64,000 nucleotides of DNA, taken from assembly GCF_900249755.1 (NCBI RefSeq), contig NZ_LT976853.1:2267274-2331273 (forward strand), written 5' to 3'. Under the pieces are notes generated by a model that saw nothing but the letters and a program-made list of their open reading frames with translations, was not told the origin of the DNA and did not search any database. Shown here piece by piece: positions 25,927 through 36,134 of this stretch (position 1 is the first letter of the stretch; the number at the start of each line of letters is the position of its first letter). Position numbers and translations under genes: made by a program. This stretch comes from Cupriavidus taiwanensis (GTDB lineage: Bacteria > Pseudomonadota > Gammaproteobacteria > Burkholderiales > Burkholderiaceae).

Positions 25927-28524
25927 CTAGTGCTTGCGCGGCGTGCGCTTGGCGGCGGTCTTGCCCGCCGGCTTGGACGTGCGCGCCTTCGAGGCCGGCT
26001 TGCGCGGCTTTTCCAGGTGCGCGGGCTTGGGCTTGGCGGCGCGCTTGCCCGGCTTGCCGCCGGTCTTGACGTGCGGCTTGAGCGGCGTGATCACCGCCTC
26101 GAACACCGGTTGCTCTTCGATCACGCGGTCGAGCGTCTCGTCGAACGACTCTTCCGGCTTGGACGAGCCGCCCAGCAGCGCCGCCAGCTGGCGGCCCTTC
26201 TTGCGCGCCGGCACCGCATGCGCGGCAGGCACGCGCGGCTGCGCCTCGGTTCCCGTGACGCGTGCGCGCAGGGTTTTCGCCGAAGGCTCCTGCACCAGCC
26301 GGAAGTCGATCTTGCGCGCGTCCAGGTCGACGCGCGACACCTGCACGCGCACGCGGTCGGTCAGCCGGTAGCGGATGCCGGTGCGCTCGCCGCGCAGCTC
26401 GTTGCGGGCCTCGTCGTACTGGAAGTAGTCGCTGCCCAGCTCGGTCACGTGGACCAGGCCCTCGACATACAGCTCGTCGAGCTGCACGAAGATGCCGAAC
26501 GAGGTCACGGCGCTGACGGTGCCGGCATAGTCGCTGCCCAGCTTGTCGCGCATGAAGTAGCACTTGAGCCAGGCCTCGACATCGCGCGAGGCCTCGTCGG
26601 CACGGCGCTCGTTGGTCGAGCAGTGCAGGCCCAGCTCGTCCCAGATGGCCTCGTTGCGGCGCGCGCGCGCCGCGGTCAGCTCGGCCTTCTGCTCGGCATC
26701 CTTGGCCTGCAGCCGGCGCGCCTTCGGCGAGATCGCGGTGTTCAGCTCGGTGCCGTGGGCAAAGGCCGGCTGGTACTTGGTGTGCGCCAGCACCGCCTTG
26801 ATCGCGCGGTGCACCAGCAGGTCGGGATAGCGGCGGATCGGGCTGGTGAAGTGGGCGTAGGCCTCGTACGCCAGGCCGAAGTGGCCGATATTGTCGGGGC
26901 TGTACACCGCCTGCTGCATCGAGCGCAGCAGCATGGTCTGCAGCATCGGCGCGTCGGGGCGGGACTTGATCTTGTCCATCACCTCGGCGTAGTCCGACGC
27001 CTGCGGCTTGTCGCCGCCGCCCAATGACAAGCCGGCGGTACGCAGGAACTCGCGCAGGTTCTTCAGCTTTTCTTCGTTGGGGCCGGCGTGGATGCGGTAC
27101 AGCGCCGGGTGCTTGAAGCGTTCGAGGAAGTCGGCCGCGCAGACGTTGGCGGTCAGCATGCATTCCTCAATCAGCCGGTGCGCATCGTTGCGCGTGCGCG
27201 GCAGGATCTGCTCGATCTTGCCCTGCGCATTGCAGACGATATAGGTCTCGGTGGTGTCGAAGTCGATCGCGCCGCGCGCGCGCCGCGCCTTGAGCAGGAC
27301 CTGGAACAACTCGTACAGGTTCTGCAGGTGCGGCACCAGTTCGCCGCGCTTGTGCGCCTCGGGACCCTTGGTGTTGGACAGCACCGACCAGACCTCGTTG
27401 TAGGTCAGCCGCGCGGCCGAATGCATTACCGCCGGGTAGAACTGGTAGCCCTTGAGCTCGCCCTTGGCGGTGATCACGGCATCGCACACCATGCACAGCC
27501 GGTCGACGTGCGGATTGAGCGAGCACAGCCCGTTGGACAGCTTCTCCGGCAGCATCGGGATCACGCGGCGCGGGAAGTAGACCGAGGTGGCGCGGTCGAG
27601 CGCGTCGGCATCGAGCGGCGTGCCCGGACGCACGTAATGCGACACGTCGGCGATCGCCACGATCAGGCGCCAGCCCTTGGCGCGGCCGATCCTGACCGGC
27701 TCGCAATAGACCGCGTCGTCGAAGTCGCGCGCGTCTTCGCCGTCGATGGTGACCAGCGGGATGTCGCGCAGGTCGATGCGGTGGTCCAGGTCGGCCTGGC
27801 GCACTTCGTCGGGCAGCCCGGAGGCTTCCTGCGCGGCGGCCGGCGAGAACTGGTGCGGCACGCCGTACTTGCGCACGGCGATCTCGATCTCCATGCCGGG
27901 ATCGTCGATCTCGCCGAGCACTTCCACCACGCGGCCCACCGGCTGCACGTAGCGGTCCGGGAATTCGGTCAGCTCGACGCTGACCACCTGCCCCACCCGC
28001 GCCTTGCCCTGCGCCTTGGGCGGGATCAGGATGTCCTGGCTGATGCGCTTGTCTTCCGGCGCCACCACCAGCACGCCGCCCTCGCTGAGCAGGCGGCCGA
28101 TGACAAAGCGGTTGGCGCGCTCGATGATCTCGACGATCTGCCCTTCGGGGCGCCCGCGCCGGTCGTAGCCCACCACGCGCACCTGCGCGCGGTCGTTGTG
28201 CATGGCCTTCTGCAGTTCGCGCTCGGGCAGGAAGATATCGTCCTCGCCGTCGTCGCGGATCAGGAAGCCGAAGCCGTCGCGGTGGCCCTGCACCCGGCCG
28301 ATGACAAAGTTGGGCTGGTGCGCCAGTTCATAGCGGCCCTTGCGGTTGAGCTCGATCTGGCCGTCGCGCTCCATCGCGGCCAGGCGCTTCTGGAAGCCGT
28401 CATGCTCCTTGCGCGTGACCGCCAGCGCCTTGGCGATATCGCCTGCCGACTGGGGGGATCCCGACGTTCTCAGCACGCCCAGGATTTCTTCCCGGCTGGG
28501 GATCGGATAGTTGTTCTGATTCAA
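25927..28524 (-). CDS. rnr: Ribonuclease R
   Basis: About 865 residues. An N-terminal winged-helix region ([14 protein letters not shown], the same start seen in other RNase R proteins) is followed by cold-shock domains, the RNB catalytic domain with [12 protein letters not shown], an S1 domain, and a Lys/Ala/Pro-rich tail of about 100 residues. It degrades structured RNA from the 3' end. The start is uncertain: no ATG fits, and the longer open frame to 28650 overlaps tRNA-Leu. TTG at 28524 gives [15 protein letters not shown]; another TTG lies 24 nt upstream. Divergent from tRNA-Leu. Confidence 0.88.
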   Translation of the reverse strand: MNQNNYPIPSREEILGVLRTSGSPQSAGDIAKALAVTRKEHDGFQKRLAAMERDGQIELNRKGRYELAHQPNFVIGRVQGHRDGFGFLIRDDGEDDIFLPERELQKAMHNDRAQVRVVGYDRRGRPEGQIVEIIERANRFVIGRLLSEGGVLVVAPEDKRISQDILIPPKAQGKARVGQVVSVELTEFPDRYVQPVGRVVEVLGEIDDPGMEIEIAVRKYGVPHQFSPAAAQEASGLPDEVRQADLDHRIDLRDIPLVTIDGEDARDFDDAVYCEPVRIGRAKGWRLIVAIADVSHYVRPGTPLDADALDRATSVYFPRRVIPMLPEKLSNGLCSLNPHVDRLCMVCDAVITAKGELKGYQFYPAVMHSAARLTYNEVWSVLSNTKGPEAHKRGELVPHLQNLYELFQVLLKARRARGAIDFDTTETYIVCNAQGKIEQILPRTRNDAHRLIEECMLTANVCAADFLERFKHPALYRIHAGPNEEKLKNLREFLRTAGLSLGGGDKPQASDYAEVMDKIKSRPDAPMLQTMLLRSMQQAVYSPDNIGHFGLAYEAYAHFTSPIRRYPDLLVHRAIKAVLAHTKYQPAFAHGTELNTAISPKARRLQAKDAEQKAELTAARARRNEAIWDELGLHCSTNERRADEASRDVEAWLKCYFMRDKLGSDYAGTVSAVTSFGIFVQLDELYVEGLVHVTELGSDYFQYDEARNELRGERTGIRYRLTDRVRVQVSRVDLDARKIDFRLVQEPSAKTLRARVTGTEAQPRVPAAHAVPARKKGRQLAALLGGSSKPEESFDETLDRVIEEQPVFEAVITPLKPHVKTGGKPGKRAAKPKPAHLEKPRKPASKARTSKPAGKTAAKRTPRKH

Positions 28525-28541
28525 TTTTTTCTGGAAACTAT

Positions 28542-28569
28542 TTGACAAAATTCTCGCGCTCTCTATAAT
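28542..28569 (+). promoter_or_regulatory. Consensus sigma-70 promoter of tRNA-Leu
   Basis: TTGACA (28542-28547) and TATAAT (28564-28569) match both consensus hexamers exactly with a 16-bp spacer. It ends 25 nt before the tRNA. This is the strongest housekeeping promoter in the window. Confidence 0.92.
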
Positions 28570-28594
28570 GAGCGCTTCGGTTGTTTCGACACCT

Positions 28595-28681
28595 GCCCAG
28601 GTGGCGGAATTGGTAGACGCACTAGGTTCAGGTCCTAGCGGTGGCAACACTGTGGAGGTTCGAGTCCTCTCCTGGGCACCA
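28595..28681 (+). tRNA. tRNA-Leu (anticodon CAG)
   Basis: 87 nt including an encoded CCA. Acceptor arms GCCCAGG and CCTGGGC pair over 7 bp. The anticodon stem is CTAGG/CCTAG around TTCAGGT, with anticodon CAG at 28629-28631. A long variable arm (type II tRNA) and GGTTCGAGTCC T-arm follow. It reads CUG, the commonest leucine codon in a GC-rich genome. It is a single gene with its own promoter and terminator. Confidence 0.97.
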
Positions 28682-28691
28682 GATCACCGGG

Positions 28692-28730
28692 AAACCCGCA
28701 GCGCTTTCGAGCCCTGCGGGTTTTTTGTTT
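28692..28730 (+). terminator. Terminator of tRNA-Leu
   Basis: AAACCCGCAG (28692-28701) pairs with CTGCGGGTTT (28714-28723) across a 12-nt loop, followed by TTT and then GTTTTT. It lies 10 nt after the tRNA. Confidence 0.9.
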
Positions 28731-29021
28731 TTGACGCCTGTTTCGCGCATCAGATCCGGCAACTTGCACTCCTTGCTTGGCGGCACTTGCCGCGATGTCA
28801 TACCTGCGAGCGTACGGGTTTTTTCCCGTCCGTGAAACCGCGCACCGTACCCCGCGCGGCAGCCGCACCACAAGGTTACGGCAATGTCGGGGAGTGTAAC
28901 AGCTTCAGTGGCGATTCCGGCATTCCGGCGGCCGGCGCGATCCATTTCGCTGCACGGCGCCGCTGCCCTTTCTTCCCACCGCCCTGACCTTTCTTATCCC
29001 TGCCCCTTGACGTCAGCGCGC
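28731..29021. other. Intergenic stretch after tRNA-Leu
   Basis: No credible gene seen. The only short frames lack ribosome sites. The right end leads into the promoter and operator of the Rrf2 gene; TTGACG at 29008-29013 is its probable -35. Confidence 0.5.
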
Positions 29022-29036
29022 ATGTGTAACTATCAT
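29008..29036 (+). promoter_or_regulatory. Promoter of the Rrf2-family regulator gene
   Basis: TTGACG (29008-29013) and TATCAT (29031-29036) with a 17-bp spacer. The -10 lies inside operator 1 (29022-29046), so a bound repressor would block polymerase. This implies autoregulation. Confidence 0.65.
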
Positions 29037-29046
29037 GGTTTCACAT
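29022..29046. promoter_or_regulatory. Rrf2 operator candidate 1
   Basis: ATGTGTAAC-N7-GTTTCACAT, an inverted repeat with 8 of 9 positions symmetric. It covers the -10 region of the Rrf2 gene. A second copy with the same spacing lies upstream of the next gene (29508-29532). Confidence 0.72.
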
Positions 29047-29059
29047 CGCACCCGACACC

Positions 29060-29494
29060 ATGAGCACAAGCAGCCGGTTTGCCGTCGCCGTCCATATCCT
29101 TACCCTGCTGGCCAGTGCCGCCGAGCCGGTGCCATCATCGCTGATTGCCGGCAGCGTCGGCACCAACCCGGCGCTGATCCGGCGCCTGGTCGGCCAGCTG
29201 GCTGAAGCGGGCCTGGTGGCCACCACCATGGGCAGCACCGGCGGCGCCACGCTGGCGCGCCCGGCCGCGTCGATCACGCTGCTGGATGTGTTCCGCGCGG
29301 TCGAAACCACGGCGCTGATCACGCTGCACCAGAGCGCGCCCAATCCGGCCTGCATGGTCGGGCGCGAGATCACCGGTGCGCTGCGCAAGGTGGCCGACCG
29401 CGCGCAGGCGGCCATGGACGAAACCCTGGCCGGCATCACCGTTGCCGGCATGCTGGCCGATGTCGAGCGCGGCAGCCAGCGCCGCAAGCGCTGA
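29060..29494 (+). CDS. Rrf2-family transcriptional regulator (YwnA-like)
   Basis: 144 residues. The N-terminal winged helix-turn-helix (SRFAVAVHILTLLA to LARPAASITLLDVFRAVE) is that of the Rrf2 family. It has a single cysteine (Cys98 in NPACMVG) instead of the three that bind a Fe-S cluster in IscR or NsrR, so cluster binding is unlikely and a thiol-based or ligand-free mode is more plausible. Its promoter and the gap before the following reductase gene carry matching inverted repeats, which suggests it controls both. Weak ribosome site. Confidence 0.85.
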   Translation: MSTSSRFAVAVHILTLLASAAEPVPSSLIAGSVGTNPALIRRLVGQLAEAGLVATTMGSTGGATLARPAASITLLDVFRAVETTALITLHQSAPNPACMVGREITGALRKVADRAQAAMDETLAGITVAGMLADVERGSQRRKR

Positions 29495-29507
29495 TTTTTT
29501 TATCCCG

Positions 29508-29532
29508 ATGTGTAACCACATCAGTTTCATAT
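29508..29532. promoter_or_regulatory. Rrf2 operator candidate 2
   Basis: ATGTGTAAC-N7-GTTTCATAT, the same two half-sites and 7-nt spacer as operator 1; 17 of the 18 arm bases are identical between the two. It lies 14 nt after the Rrf2 stop and 26 nt before the reductase ATG. Confidence 0.7.
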
Positions 29533-29558
29533 CCAACCAACTGAACCAGGGAGTGACC

Positions 29559-30170
29559 ATGAAGATCGCCATCATTGGAGCCAGCGGCCGCGTTGGCACG
29601 CGCCTGACCGACGAAGCCGTGCGCCGCGGCCACCACGTGACCGCGATTGCGCGCCAGGCCAGCCGCCTGCCCGCGCGCGCAGGCGTGACCAACAAGGATG
29701 TGGATGCGACCGACCGCGCGGCACTGGCCGCCGCCCTCGCCGGCCATGATGTCGTCATCAGCACCGCGCGCTTCGCGCAGCTGAACGCGCAGCAGGTAAC
29801 CACCGCCGTGCGCCAGGCAGGCGTGCCGCGGCTGCTGGTGGTGGGCGGTGCCGGCAGTCTTTATGTCGCACCGGGCGTGCAGCTGGTCGACACCCCGAAC
29901 TTCCCCGATGCCTACAAAACCGAGGCGCTGGCCGGCCGCGACTTCCTGAATGCGCTGCGCAACGAGCAGCAGATCGACTGGACCTTCCTGTCGCCGTCCG
30001 CACTGTTCGAGCCGGGCGAGCGCACTGGCCATTTCCGCATCGGCATGGAAGACCTGCTCAGCGACGCGGCAGGCAAGAGCTGGATTTCGATGGAAGACTA
30101 TGCCATCGCGATGCTCGATGAAATCGAGCGGCCGGCGCATTCGCGCCAGCGCTTCACCGTGGGCTACTGA
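29559..30170 (+). CDS. NAD(P)-binding reductase of the atypical SDR family (YwnB-like)
   Basis: 203 residues. A Rossmann glycine motif GASGRVGTRL at residues 7-16 sits in MKIAIIGASGRVG; the core resembles NmrA-like and flavin-reductase-like atypical SDR proteins. The usual SDR Tyr-x-x-x-Lys catalytic pair is not obvious. The ATG at 29559 has a GGGAG ribosome site. It follows the Rrf2 gene by 64 nt with its own operator copy. A regulator-reductase pair of this type suggests a response to a reactive electrophile or redox stress, but substrate is unknown. Confidence 0.85.
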   Translation: MKIAIIGASGRVGTRLTDEAVRRGHHVTAIARQASRLPARAGVTNKDVDATDRAALAAALAGHDVVISTARFAQLNAQQVTTAVRQAGVPRLLVVGGAGSLYVAPGVQLVDTPNFPDAYKTEALAGRDFLNALRNEQQIDWTFLSPSALFEPGERTGHFRIGMEDLLSDAAGKSWISMEDYAIAMLDEIERPAHSRQRFTVGY

Positions 30171-30221
30171 GCCCAAACCCGCCGTGCCCGCCGGCAAGGC
30201 GGGCCCGGCTGGCCGACGCGC

Positions 30222-30791
30222 TCAGTCGCGCGCGCCGTCGTCCAGCAGGCTGGCGCGCTTGCCGCGCTTGAGCCAGGCGGCCAGGTTGTGCGGGCGCAGC
30301 GTGTCGTACTCTTCGAACGGCTGGTGGATCCAGGGGTTCGATTCGAGGAAGGTCACGTGGTAGTCCGGCTCCACCTTGGAGCACGCCTTGTACCACAGCA
30401 CCGCCGAGCGCACCTCGGTCACCGCCGGATAGCGTTCCTTGAGGTGGCGGCCCACACGCTCGAGCGTGATGCCGGAGTCCACCAGGTCGTCGACCAGCAG
30501 GATCTTGCCGCTCAGCTCGCCGCGGGTCATGGTGATGTACTGCGCGATGTCGAGTTCGCCCTGCTGCGTGCCGGCGGCCTCGCGGTAGCTGCTGGTGGCC
30601 AGGATCGCCAGCGGCACGTCGAAGATGCGCGACATCTGGTCGCCCACGCGCAGCCCGCCGCGTGCGAGGCACAGGATCTTGTCGAACTTCCAGCCCGATT
30701 CATGCACGTTCAGCGACAGGCGTGCGATCAGGCGATGGTATTCGTCCCAGGAGACCCACAGGTTCTCGTCATCGTTGATAGGCAGGTTCAT
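30222..30791 (-). CDS. Purine phosphoribosyltransferase (hypoxanthine/xanthine-guanine type)
   Basis: 189 residues. The PRPP-binding motif ILLVDDLVDSGIT is at 97-109 and a type I PRTase fold surrounds it. It probably makes nucleotides from purine bases and PRPP (salvage); base preference cannot be set by eye. It is downstream of purA on the same strand, separated by about 125 nt that hold an 8-bp GC hairpin (30835-30854). The context with adenylosuccinate synthetase fits a purine role. Confidence 0.85.
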   Translation of the reverse strand: MNLPINDDENLWVSWDEYHRLIARLSLNVHESGWKFDKILCLARGGLRVGDQMSRIFDVPLAILATSSYREAAGTQQGELDIAQYITMTRGELSGKILLVDDLVDSGITLERVGRHLKERYPAVTEVRSAVLWYKACSKVEPDYHVTFLESNPWIHQPFEEYDTLRPHNLAAWLKRGKRASLLDDGARD

Positions 30792-30917
30792 CGTTTTACT
30801 CGTTGTATCGTGCGGTCGGCTGACCGATATGGCTCGGCCCGCTTGCGCGGGCCGATTTATTTTCTGGCAGGCCGCGGCGCTTGTGGCGCGGCGGCACTGC
30901 GGGGACTGCGCAGGCCG

Positions 30918-32276
<1,359 letters not shown>

Positions 32277-32286
32277 TTAAAAACGT

Positions 32287-32292
32287 ATTCTA
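32287..32292 (-). promoter_or_regulatory. -10 element TAGAAT of purA
   Basis: The minus strand reads GAGTAGAATACG 28 nt before the purA ATG, between hisZ and purA. It may give purA an internal promoter. Confidence 0.45.
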
Positions 32293-32343
32293 CTCTTGTT
32301 GCCGCGCGTTTCCGGGTTTTTGGCCCGCCGCGGCGTCGATGCG

Positions 32344-33495
32344 TCAGCGCGGCACCACGGCCCAGCCGGCGTCCTTGCGCACCAGTTGCCGGTCGCAATT
32401 GAATTCGTCCAGCTCATGGGTATGGCCGGGCAGCGACTGGATGACGATCTCGCCGCCGGCGCGCAGCGCGGCAATCGCGGCACGAAGTGCCGGGTCCGCA
32501 TCCCAGGGTGCAAAGATCGCCTGCGCGCGCACCTCGACGGGTGACAGTGCCGCCACTTCGCGCAGGTCCAGCGAGAAACCCGTTGCCGGACGGGCCCGGC
32601 CAAAGGCCTCGCCCACCTTGTCGTAGCGGCCGCCGCGCGCGACGTAGTTGGGCAGGCCGGCCACATAGGCCGCGAACATCACGCCGCTGTGGTAGTGGTA
32701 GCCGCGCAGGTCCGACAGGTCGATATTGACGCTGGCGCCGCGCACCTGCACCGCCAGCGCCGCCAGCTCATCGAGCGCGCGGCCGATGGCCGGGCTGGCC
32801 GGCAGCGTGGCGCGGGCGCGCTCGATCACGTCGACGCCGCCGTACAACGTCGGCAGCGCCAGCAGCGCGTCGCGCTCGGTTTGCGGCATGCCGGTGGTCA
32901 GCTCGCGCAAGGCGGGCACGTCCTTGGTCTCGAGCGCGGCAAACAAGGCATCCTCGATCTTGCGGATCGACGGCAGGCCGGCCAGCAACGCTTCGAGAAT
33001 GCCGGCATGGCACAGGTCGATGCGGATCTCGGACAGGCCGGCCGCGGTCAGCGCGGCCAGCATCAGTTCCTGGATCTCGACGTCGGCTTCCAGGCCGGCA
33101 TGGCCATAGATCTCGGCACCAATCTGGATCGGCTCGCGGGTCGCGTGGAACCCTGCCGGGCGCGCGTGCAGCACGTTGCCCGCGTAGCACAGCCGGGTCA
33201 CGCCGGGTCGATTCAGCAGGTGGGCATCGATGCGCGCCACTTGCGGCGTGATATCGGCGCGCAGCCCCATGGTGCGGCCCGACAGCTGGTCGACCAGCTT
33301 GAGCGTGCGCAGGTCGAGGTCGTGGCCGGTGCCGGTCAGCAGCGACTCGAGGTATTCCAGCAGCGGCGGCATCACCAGCTCGTAGCCGTAGGTGCGGAAC
33401 AGGTCCAGCATGCGGCGGCGCAGCTCTTCGATCTTGCGCGCTTCCGACGGCAGCACGTCGGCAATGTTTTCTGGCAGCAGCCAATGGTTGGACAT
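32344..33495 (-). CDS. hisZ: ATP phosphoribosyltransferase regulatory subunit HisZ
   Basis: 383 residues, a HisRS-like catalytic-core paralogue that starts [19 protein letters not shown]. It keeps class II synthetase motifs ([24 protein letters not shown]) but lacks the C-terminal anticodon-binding domain of real HisRS. HisZ proteins pair with short-form HisG to make the first enzyme of histidine biosynthesis. hisG is not in the window. The true hisS lies 8 kb upstream in the same gene block, so paralogue and parent can be compared directly. Confidence 0.93.
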   Translation of the reverse strand: MSNHWLLPENIADVLPSEARKIEELRRRMLDLFRTYGYELVMPPLLEYLESLLTGTGHDLDLRTLKLVDQLSGRTMGLRADITPQVARIDAHLLNRPGVTRLCYAGNVLHARPAGFHATREPIQIGAEIYGHAGLEADVEIQELMLAALTAAGLSEIRIDLCHAGILEALLAGLPSIRKIEDALFAALETKDVPALRELTTGMPQTERDALLALPTLYGGVDVIERARATLPASPAIGRALDELAALAVQVRGASVNIDLSDLRGYHYHSGVMFAAYVAGLPNYVARGGRYDKVGEAFGRARPATGFSLDLREVAALSPVEVRAQAIFAPWDADPALRAAIAALRAGGEIVIQSLPGHTHELDEFNCDRQLVRKDAGWAVVPR

Positions 33496-33681
33496 GGTGA
33501 ATCTCTTCTCAGTCATTCAGTTGCCCGCGGGCGCAGCGCCTGCAGGGACCGGGCAAGGCCCGGCAAAACCAGCGCGCGGACATCGCGCGCCCGCGCCATC
33601 ACTCCGCAGCGAAGGCTCCAGCCGGACAAAACCCCGGCAAGCCGGGGTTTCGTCAATTCGCCACACGGACAAGCGACGGGG
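33496..33681. other. Gap between hisZ and hflC with a hairpin
   Basis: No gene. It contains the hairpin at 33629-33650, probably the hflC terminator, and the hisZ leader. Confidence 0.5.
33627..33652 (-). terminator. Probable terminator of hflC
   Basis: AAACCCCGGC (33629-33638) and GCCGGGGTTT (33641-33650) pair over 10 bp with an AA loop. On the minus strand the stem ends GGGGTTTTGTCC. It lies about 30 nt after hflC. Confidence 0.65.
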
Positions 33682-34590
33682 CTAGCGCTTGCCTCCGCCG
33701 TTGCCGGAGGCCGCGGCCGCGGCGCCGCCGCTGGAACGCATATAGCGGAAGAACTCGGAATTGGGCTCGAGCACCAGCACGTCGCGCTTGTCGCGGAAGG
33801 TATTGCGATACGCCTCCATGCTGCGCCAGAACTGCGCGAACTGCGGATCGCGGCCAAACGCGTCGGCATAGATCTGCGAGGCCTTGGCATCGCCCTGGCC
33901 CTTGATCACCTGCGCATCGCGATAGGCCTCGGCCAGCACCACTTCGCGCTGGCGGTCGGCGTCGGCGCGGATCTTCTCGCCCTCGGCGGCGCCGGTGGAG
34001 CGCAGTTCGTTGGCCACGCGCTTGCGCTCGGCCTCCATGCGGCGATACACCGATTCGCTGATCGCGGGCAGCAGGTCGACACGCTTCAGGCGCACGTCGA
34101 GGATCTCGACGCCAACCGATTTGGCGTACTCGCTCATGCCACTGCGGATGGCCTGCATCACCTGCTCGCGCTCGCCGGCGACCACGTCGGCGACGGTGCG
34201 CTTGCCGAACTCTTCGCGCGCCACCGAATCGATGCGCTGCGTCATGCGGTCCTGCGCGCCACGCAGGTTGCCGCCGAAGGCGACGAAGAACTTGCGCGGG
34301 TCAGTGATGCGCCATTTGACGAACCAGTCCACCACCATGCTCTTCTTCTCGGCGGTCAGGAAACGCTCGTTGGCGGCGACGTCGATGGTCTGCAGGCGGC
34401 GGTCCATGAACACCACGTTCTGGAACGGCGGCGGCAGTTTGAAGTGCAGGCCGGGCTCGCGCACCACCTGCTTGATCTGGCCGAAGGCAAACACCACGGC
34501 GTACTGGCGCTGGTCGACCACGAACAGCATGGACGAAACCACGGCCACCAGGATGAAAAAGCCAATCGCGAAGGAAATCAGTCGGTTCAT
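33682..34590 (-). CDS. hflC: FtsH protease regulator HflC
   Basis: 302 residues. An N-terminal membrane segment (about 5-25) is followed by an SPFH/prohibitin domain (VDQRQYAVVFAFGQIKQVV) and a coiled coil rich in Ala/Glu/Arg. With HflK it forms the periplasmic-side HflKC complex around FtsH. The ATG at 34590 gives MNRLISFAIGFF. It starts 10 nt after the hflK stop, so the pair is co-transcribed. A Gly/Ala-rich tail of about 20 residues ends the protein. Confidence 0.95.
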   Translation of the reverse strand: MNRLISFAIGFFILVAVVSSMLFVVDQRQYAVVFAFGQIKQVVREPGLHFKLPPPFQNVVFMDRRLQTIDVAANERFLTAEKKSMVVDWFVKWRITDPRKFFVAFGGNLRGAQDRMTQRIDSVAREEFGKRTVADVVAGEREQVMQAIRSGMSEYAKSVGVEILDVRLKRVDLLPAISESVYRRMEAERKRVANELRSTGAAEGEKIRADADRQREVVLAEAYRDAQVIKGQGDAKASQIYADAFGRDPQFAQFWRSMEAYRNTFRDKRDVLVLEPNSEFFRYMRSSGGAAAAASGNGGGKR

Positions 34591-34600
34591 GACGGTCTCC

Positions 34601-35959
34601 TCAGCGCGAGTCGCGGTCGCGGTTGCGCAGCGCTTCGCGCGAACGGGCGTCCGTCGACGCATCCGGCGCGGACGCCGGCGGGCTGGCCGCACCCGGTTGG
34701 CCCGGCTGCGGCGCAGCGCGGCCATCGGCCTGTGCCATCAGCTTGTCCAGCGGCAGGTAGAGAAGATTGTTGCCCTGGCGCGCGTCCACCAGCACCTTGG
34801 TCGAATTGGTGTAGATCTGCTGCATGGTTTCCAGATAGATGCGGTCGCGCGTTACCTGTGGGGCCTTGGCGTATTCGGTCTGCACCGAACGGAAGCGCGA
34901 CGCATCGCCCTCGGCCTGCGCCACCACGCGGGAGCGGTAGGCTTCGGACTCTTCCTTCAGGCGCGCCGCGGTACCCTTGGCGCGCGGGATGACATCGTTG
35001 GCGTAGGCCTGGCCTTCGCTGATGGCGCGCTCGCGGTCCTGGCTGGCCTTGTTGACGTCGTCGAACGCGGCCTGCACCTGTTCGGGCGGCTGCACGCTCT
35101 GCACGTTGACGGACAGCACGCGGATGCCGGTCTTGTACGCCGTCAGGATGGCCTGGATCGACTTGGCCAGCTGCTGCGCGATCTGTTCGCGGCTCTCGTA
35201 CAGCACCGCGTCCATCTTGTTGCGGCCGACGATCTCGCGCACCGAGGTCTCGGCGGCCTGCGTCACCAGTTCTTCATCGCCACCGCGGTCGGTCTTGTTG
35301 AAGAACAGGAATTCGCCGGCGTCCTGGATCACGTACTGCACGGTAAAGCGCACGTCGATGATGTTCTCGTCCTGCGTCAGCATCGACGAGTCTTTCAGGT
35401 TGCTGTCCTTGATCGAGGTGGAGCGGCCGACCTCGACCGAACGCACCGCCGACAGGTTGACGACCTCGGCCGACTGCACCGGCCAGGGCATGCGCCAGTT
35501 GATGCCGGGGCCGGCGGAGTACTTGAACTTGCCGAACTGCAGGATCACCGCGGTCTGGCCTTCCTGCACCATGAAGAAGCCGCTGGCCAGCCAGATGCCG
35601 ACCACCGCGGCCACGATCACGCCGGCACCGATGCCCGAGCCCTTGCCGGGGGTGCGCGGGCCGCCGAAGTTCTGGTTGCCGCCGCCGCCGTTGTCCTTGC
35701 GGCCAAGCAGGCCGTTCAGGCGGCGGTTGAAGTCGCGCCACAGTTCGTCGAGGTCCGGCGGGCCGCCATCCTGCTGCGGCCGCTGGTTCTGCTGGCGGTT
35801 GTCGTCGCGGCCGTCCTTCTTGTCATCGTCCTGCCCGTCCCGACCCCAGCGCGGATCGTTCAGCGAGAAGATGGCGCGCAGGCGCTGCCAGCCCGCGCGC
35901 GGCGCGAGGCTGCCGCCTGGTGTCAGGCTCGAATCAGCATTCCGGGGAAACTGGGGCAT
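34601..35959 (-). CDS. hflK: FtsH protease regulator HflK
   Basis: About 452 residues. A hydrophilic N-terminal part rich in Asp/Gln/Gly precedes a membrane segment near 113-131 (GVIVAAVVGIWLASGFF), then an SPFH domain (FKYSAGPGINWRMPWPVQ) and a coiled coil. It partners HflC. The ATG at 35959 was chosen; an in-frame GTG lies 9 nt upstream and neither has a clear ribosome site. A TGCTAGAAT -10 lies 37 nt upstream. C-terminal Pro/Ala/Arg tail is probably disordered. Confidence 0.93.
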   Translation of the reverse strand: MPQFPRNADSSLTPGGSLAPRAGWQRLRAIFSLNDPRWGRDGQDDDKKDGRDDNRQQNQRPQQDGGPPDLDELWRDFNRRLNGLLGRKDNGGGGNQNFGGPRTPGKGSGIGAGVIVAAVVGIWLASGFFMVQEGQTAVILQFGKFKYSAGPGINWRMPWPVQSAEVVNLSAVRSVEVGRSTSIKDSNLKDSSMLTQDENIIDVRFTVQYVIQDAGEFLFFNKTDRGGDEELVTQAAETSVREIVGRNKMDAVLYESREQIAQQLAKSIQAILTAYKTGIRVLSVNVQSVQPPEQVQAAFDDVNKASQDRERAISEGQAYANDVIPRAKGTAARLKEESEAYRSRVVAQAEGDASRFRSVQTEYAKAPQVTRDRIYLETMQQIYTNSTKVLVDARQGNNLLYLPLDKLMAQADGRAAPQPGQPGAASPPASAPDASTDARSREALRNRDRDSR

Positions 35960-35995
35960 GAAGTGCACGGGTCCGGGGAAGTTTGTAACAGGGGG

Positions 35996-36001
35996 ATTCT
36001 A
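35996..36001 (-). promoter_or_regulatory. Extended -10 TGCTAGAAT of hflKC
   Basis: The minus strand reads CTGCTAGAATCC. The TG one base before the hexamer makes an extended -10, able to work with a poor -35. The same TGCTAGAAT occurs upstream of ndk. Confidence 0.55.
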
Positions 36002-36134
36002 GCAGTCATCGGCGCCACTTTTGGCCAATTCGCGCAACCCCGGCAGCAACCGCACCGGAATTGGGCAGAACCGGCGCCAAACCGGCACCAAGGCGGCGTT
36101 GATCCGGCGGCAAGCCCGTGGCTGGCCACCGGGC

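Noticed and set aside
28525..28650. N-terminal extension of RNase R to 28650
   Set aside because: It would overlap the tRNA-Leu gene and its promoter, and the extra residues do not resemble RNase R.
30835..30854. 8-bp GC hairpin between purA and the phosphoribosyltransferase gene as a terminator
   Set aside because: No U tract in the direction of transcription and a short stem; mentioned with the gene only.
32689..34992. Plus-strand open frame of about 767 codons opposite hisZ and hflKC
   Set aside because: Spans three real genes on the other strand, has no recognisable motif, and shows the His/Arg/Ala bias of a shadow frame.
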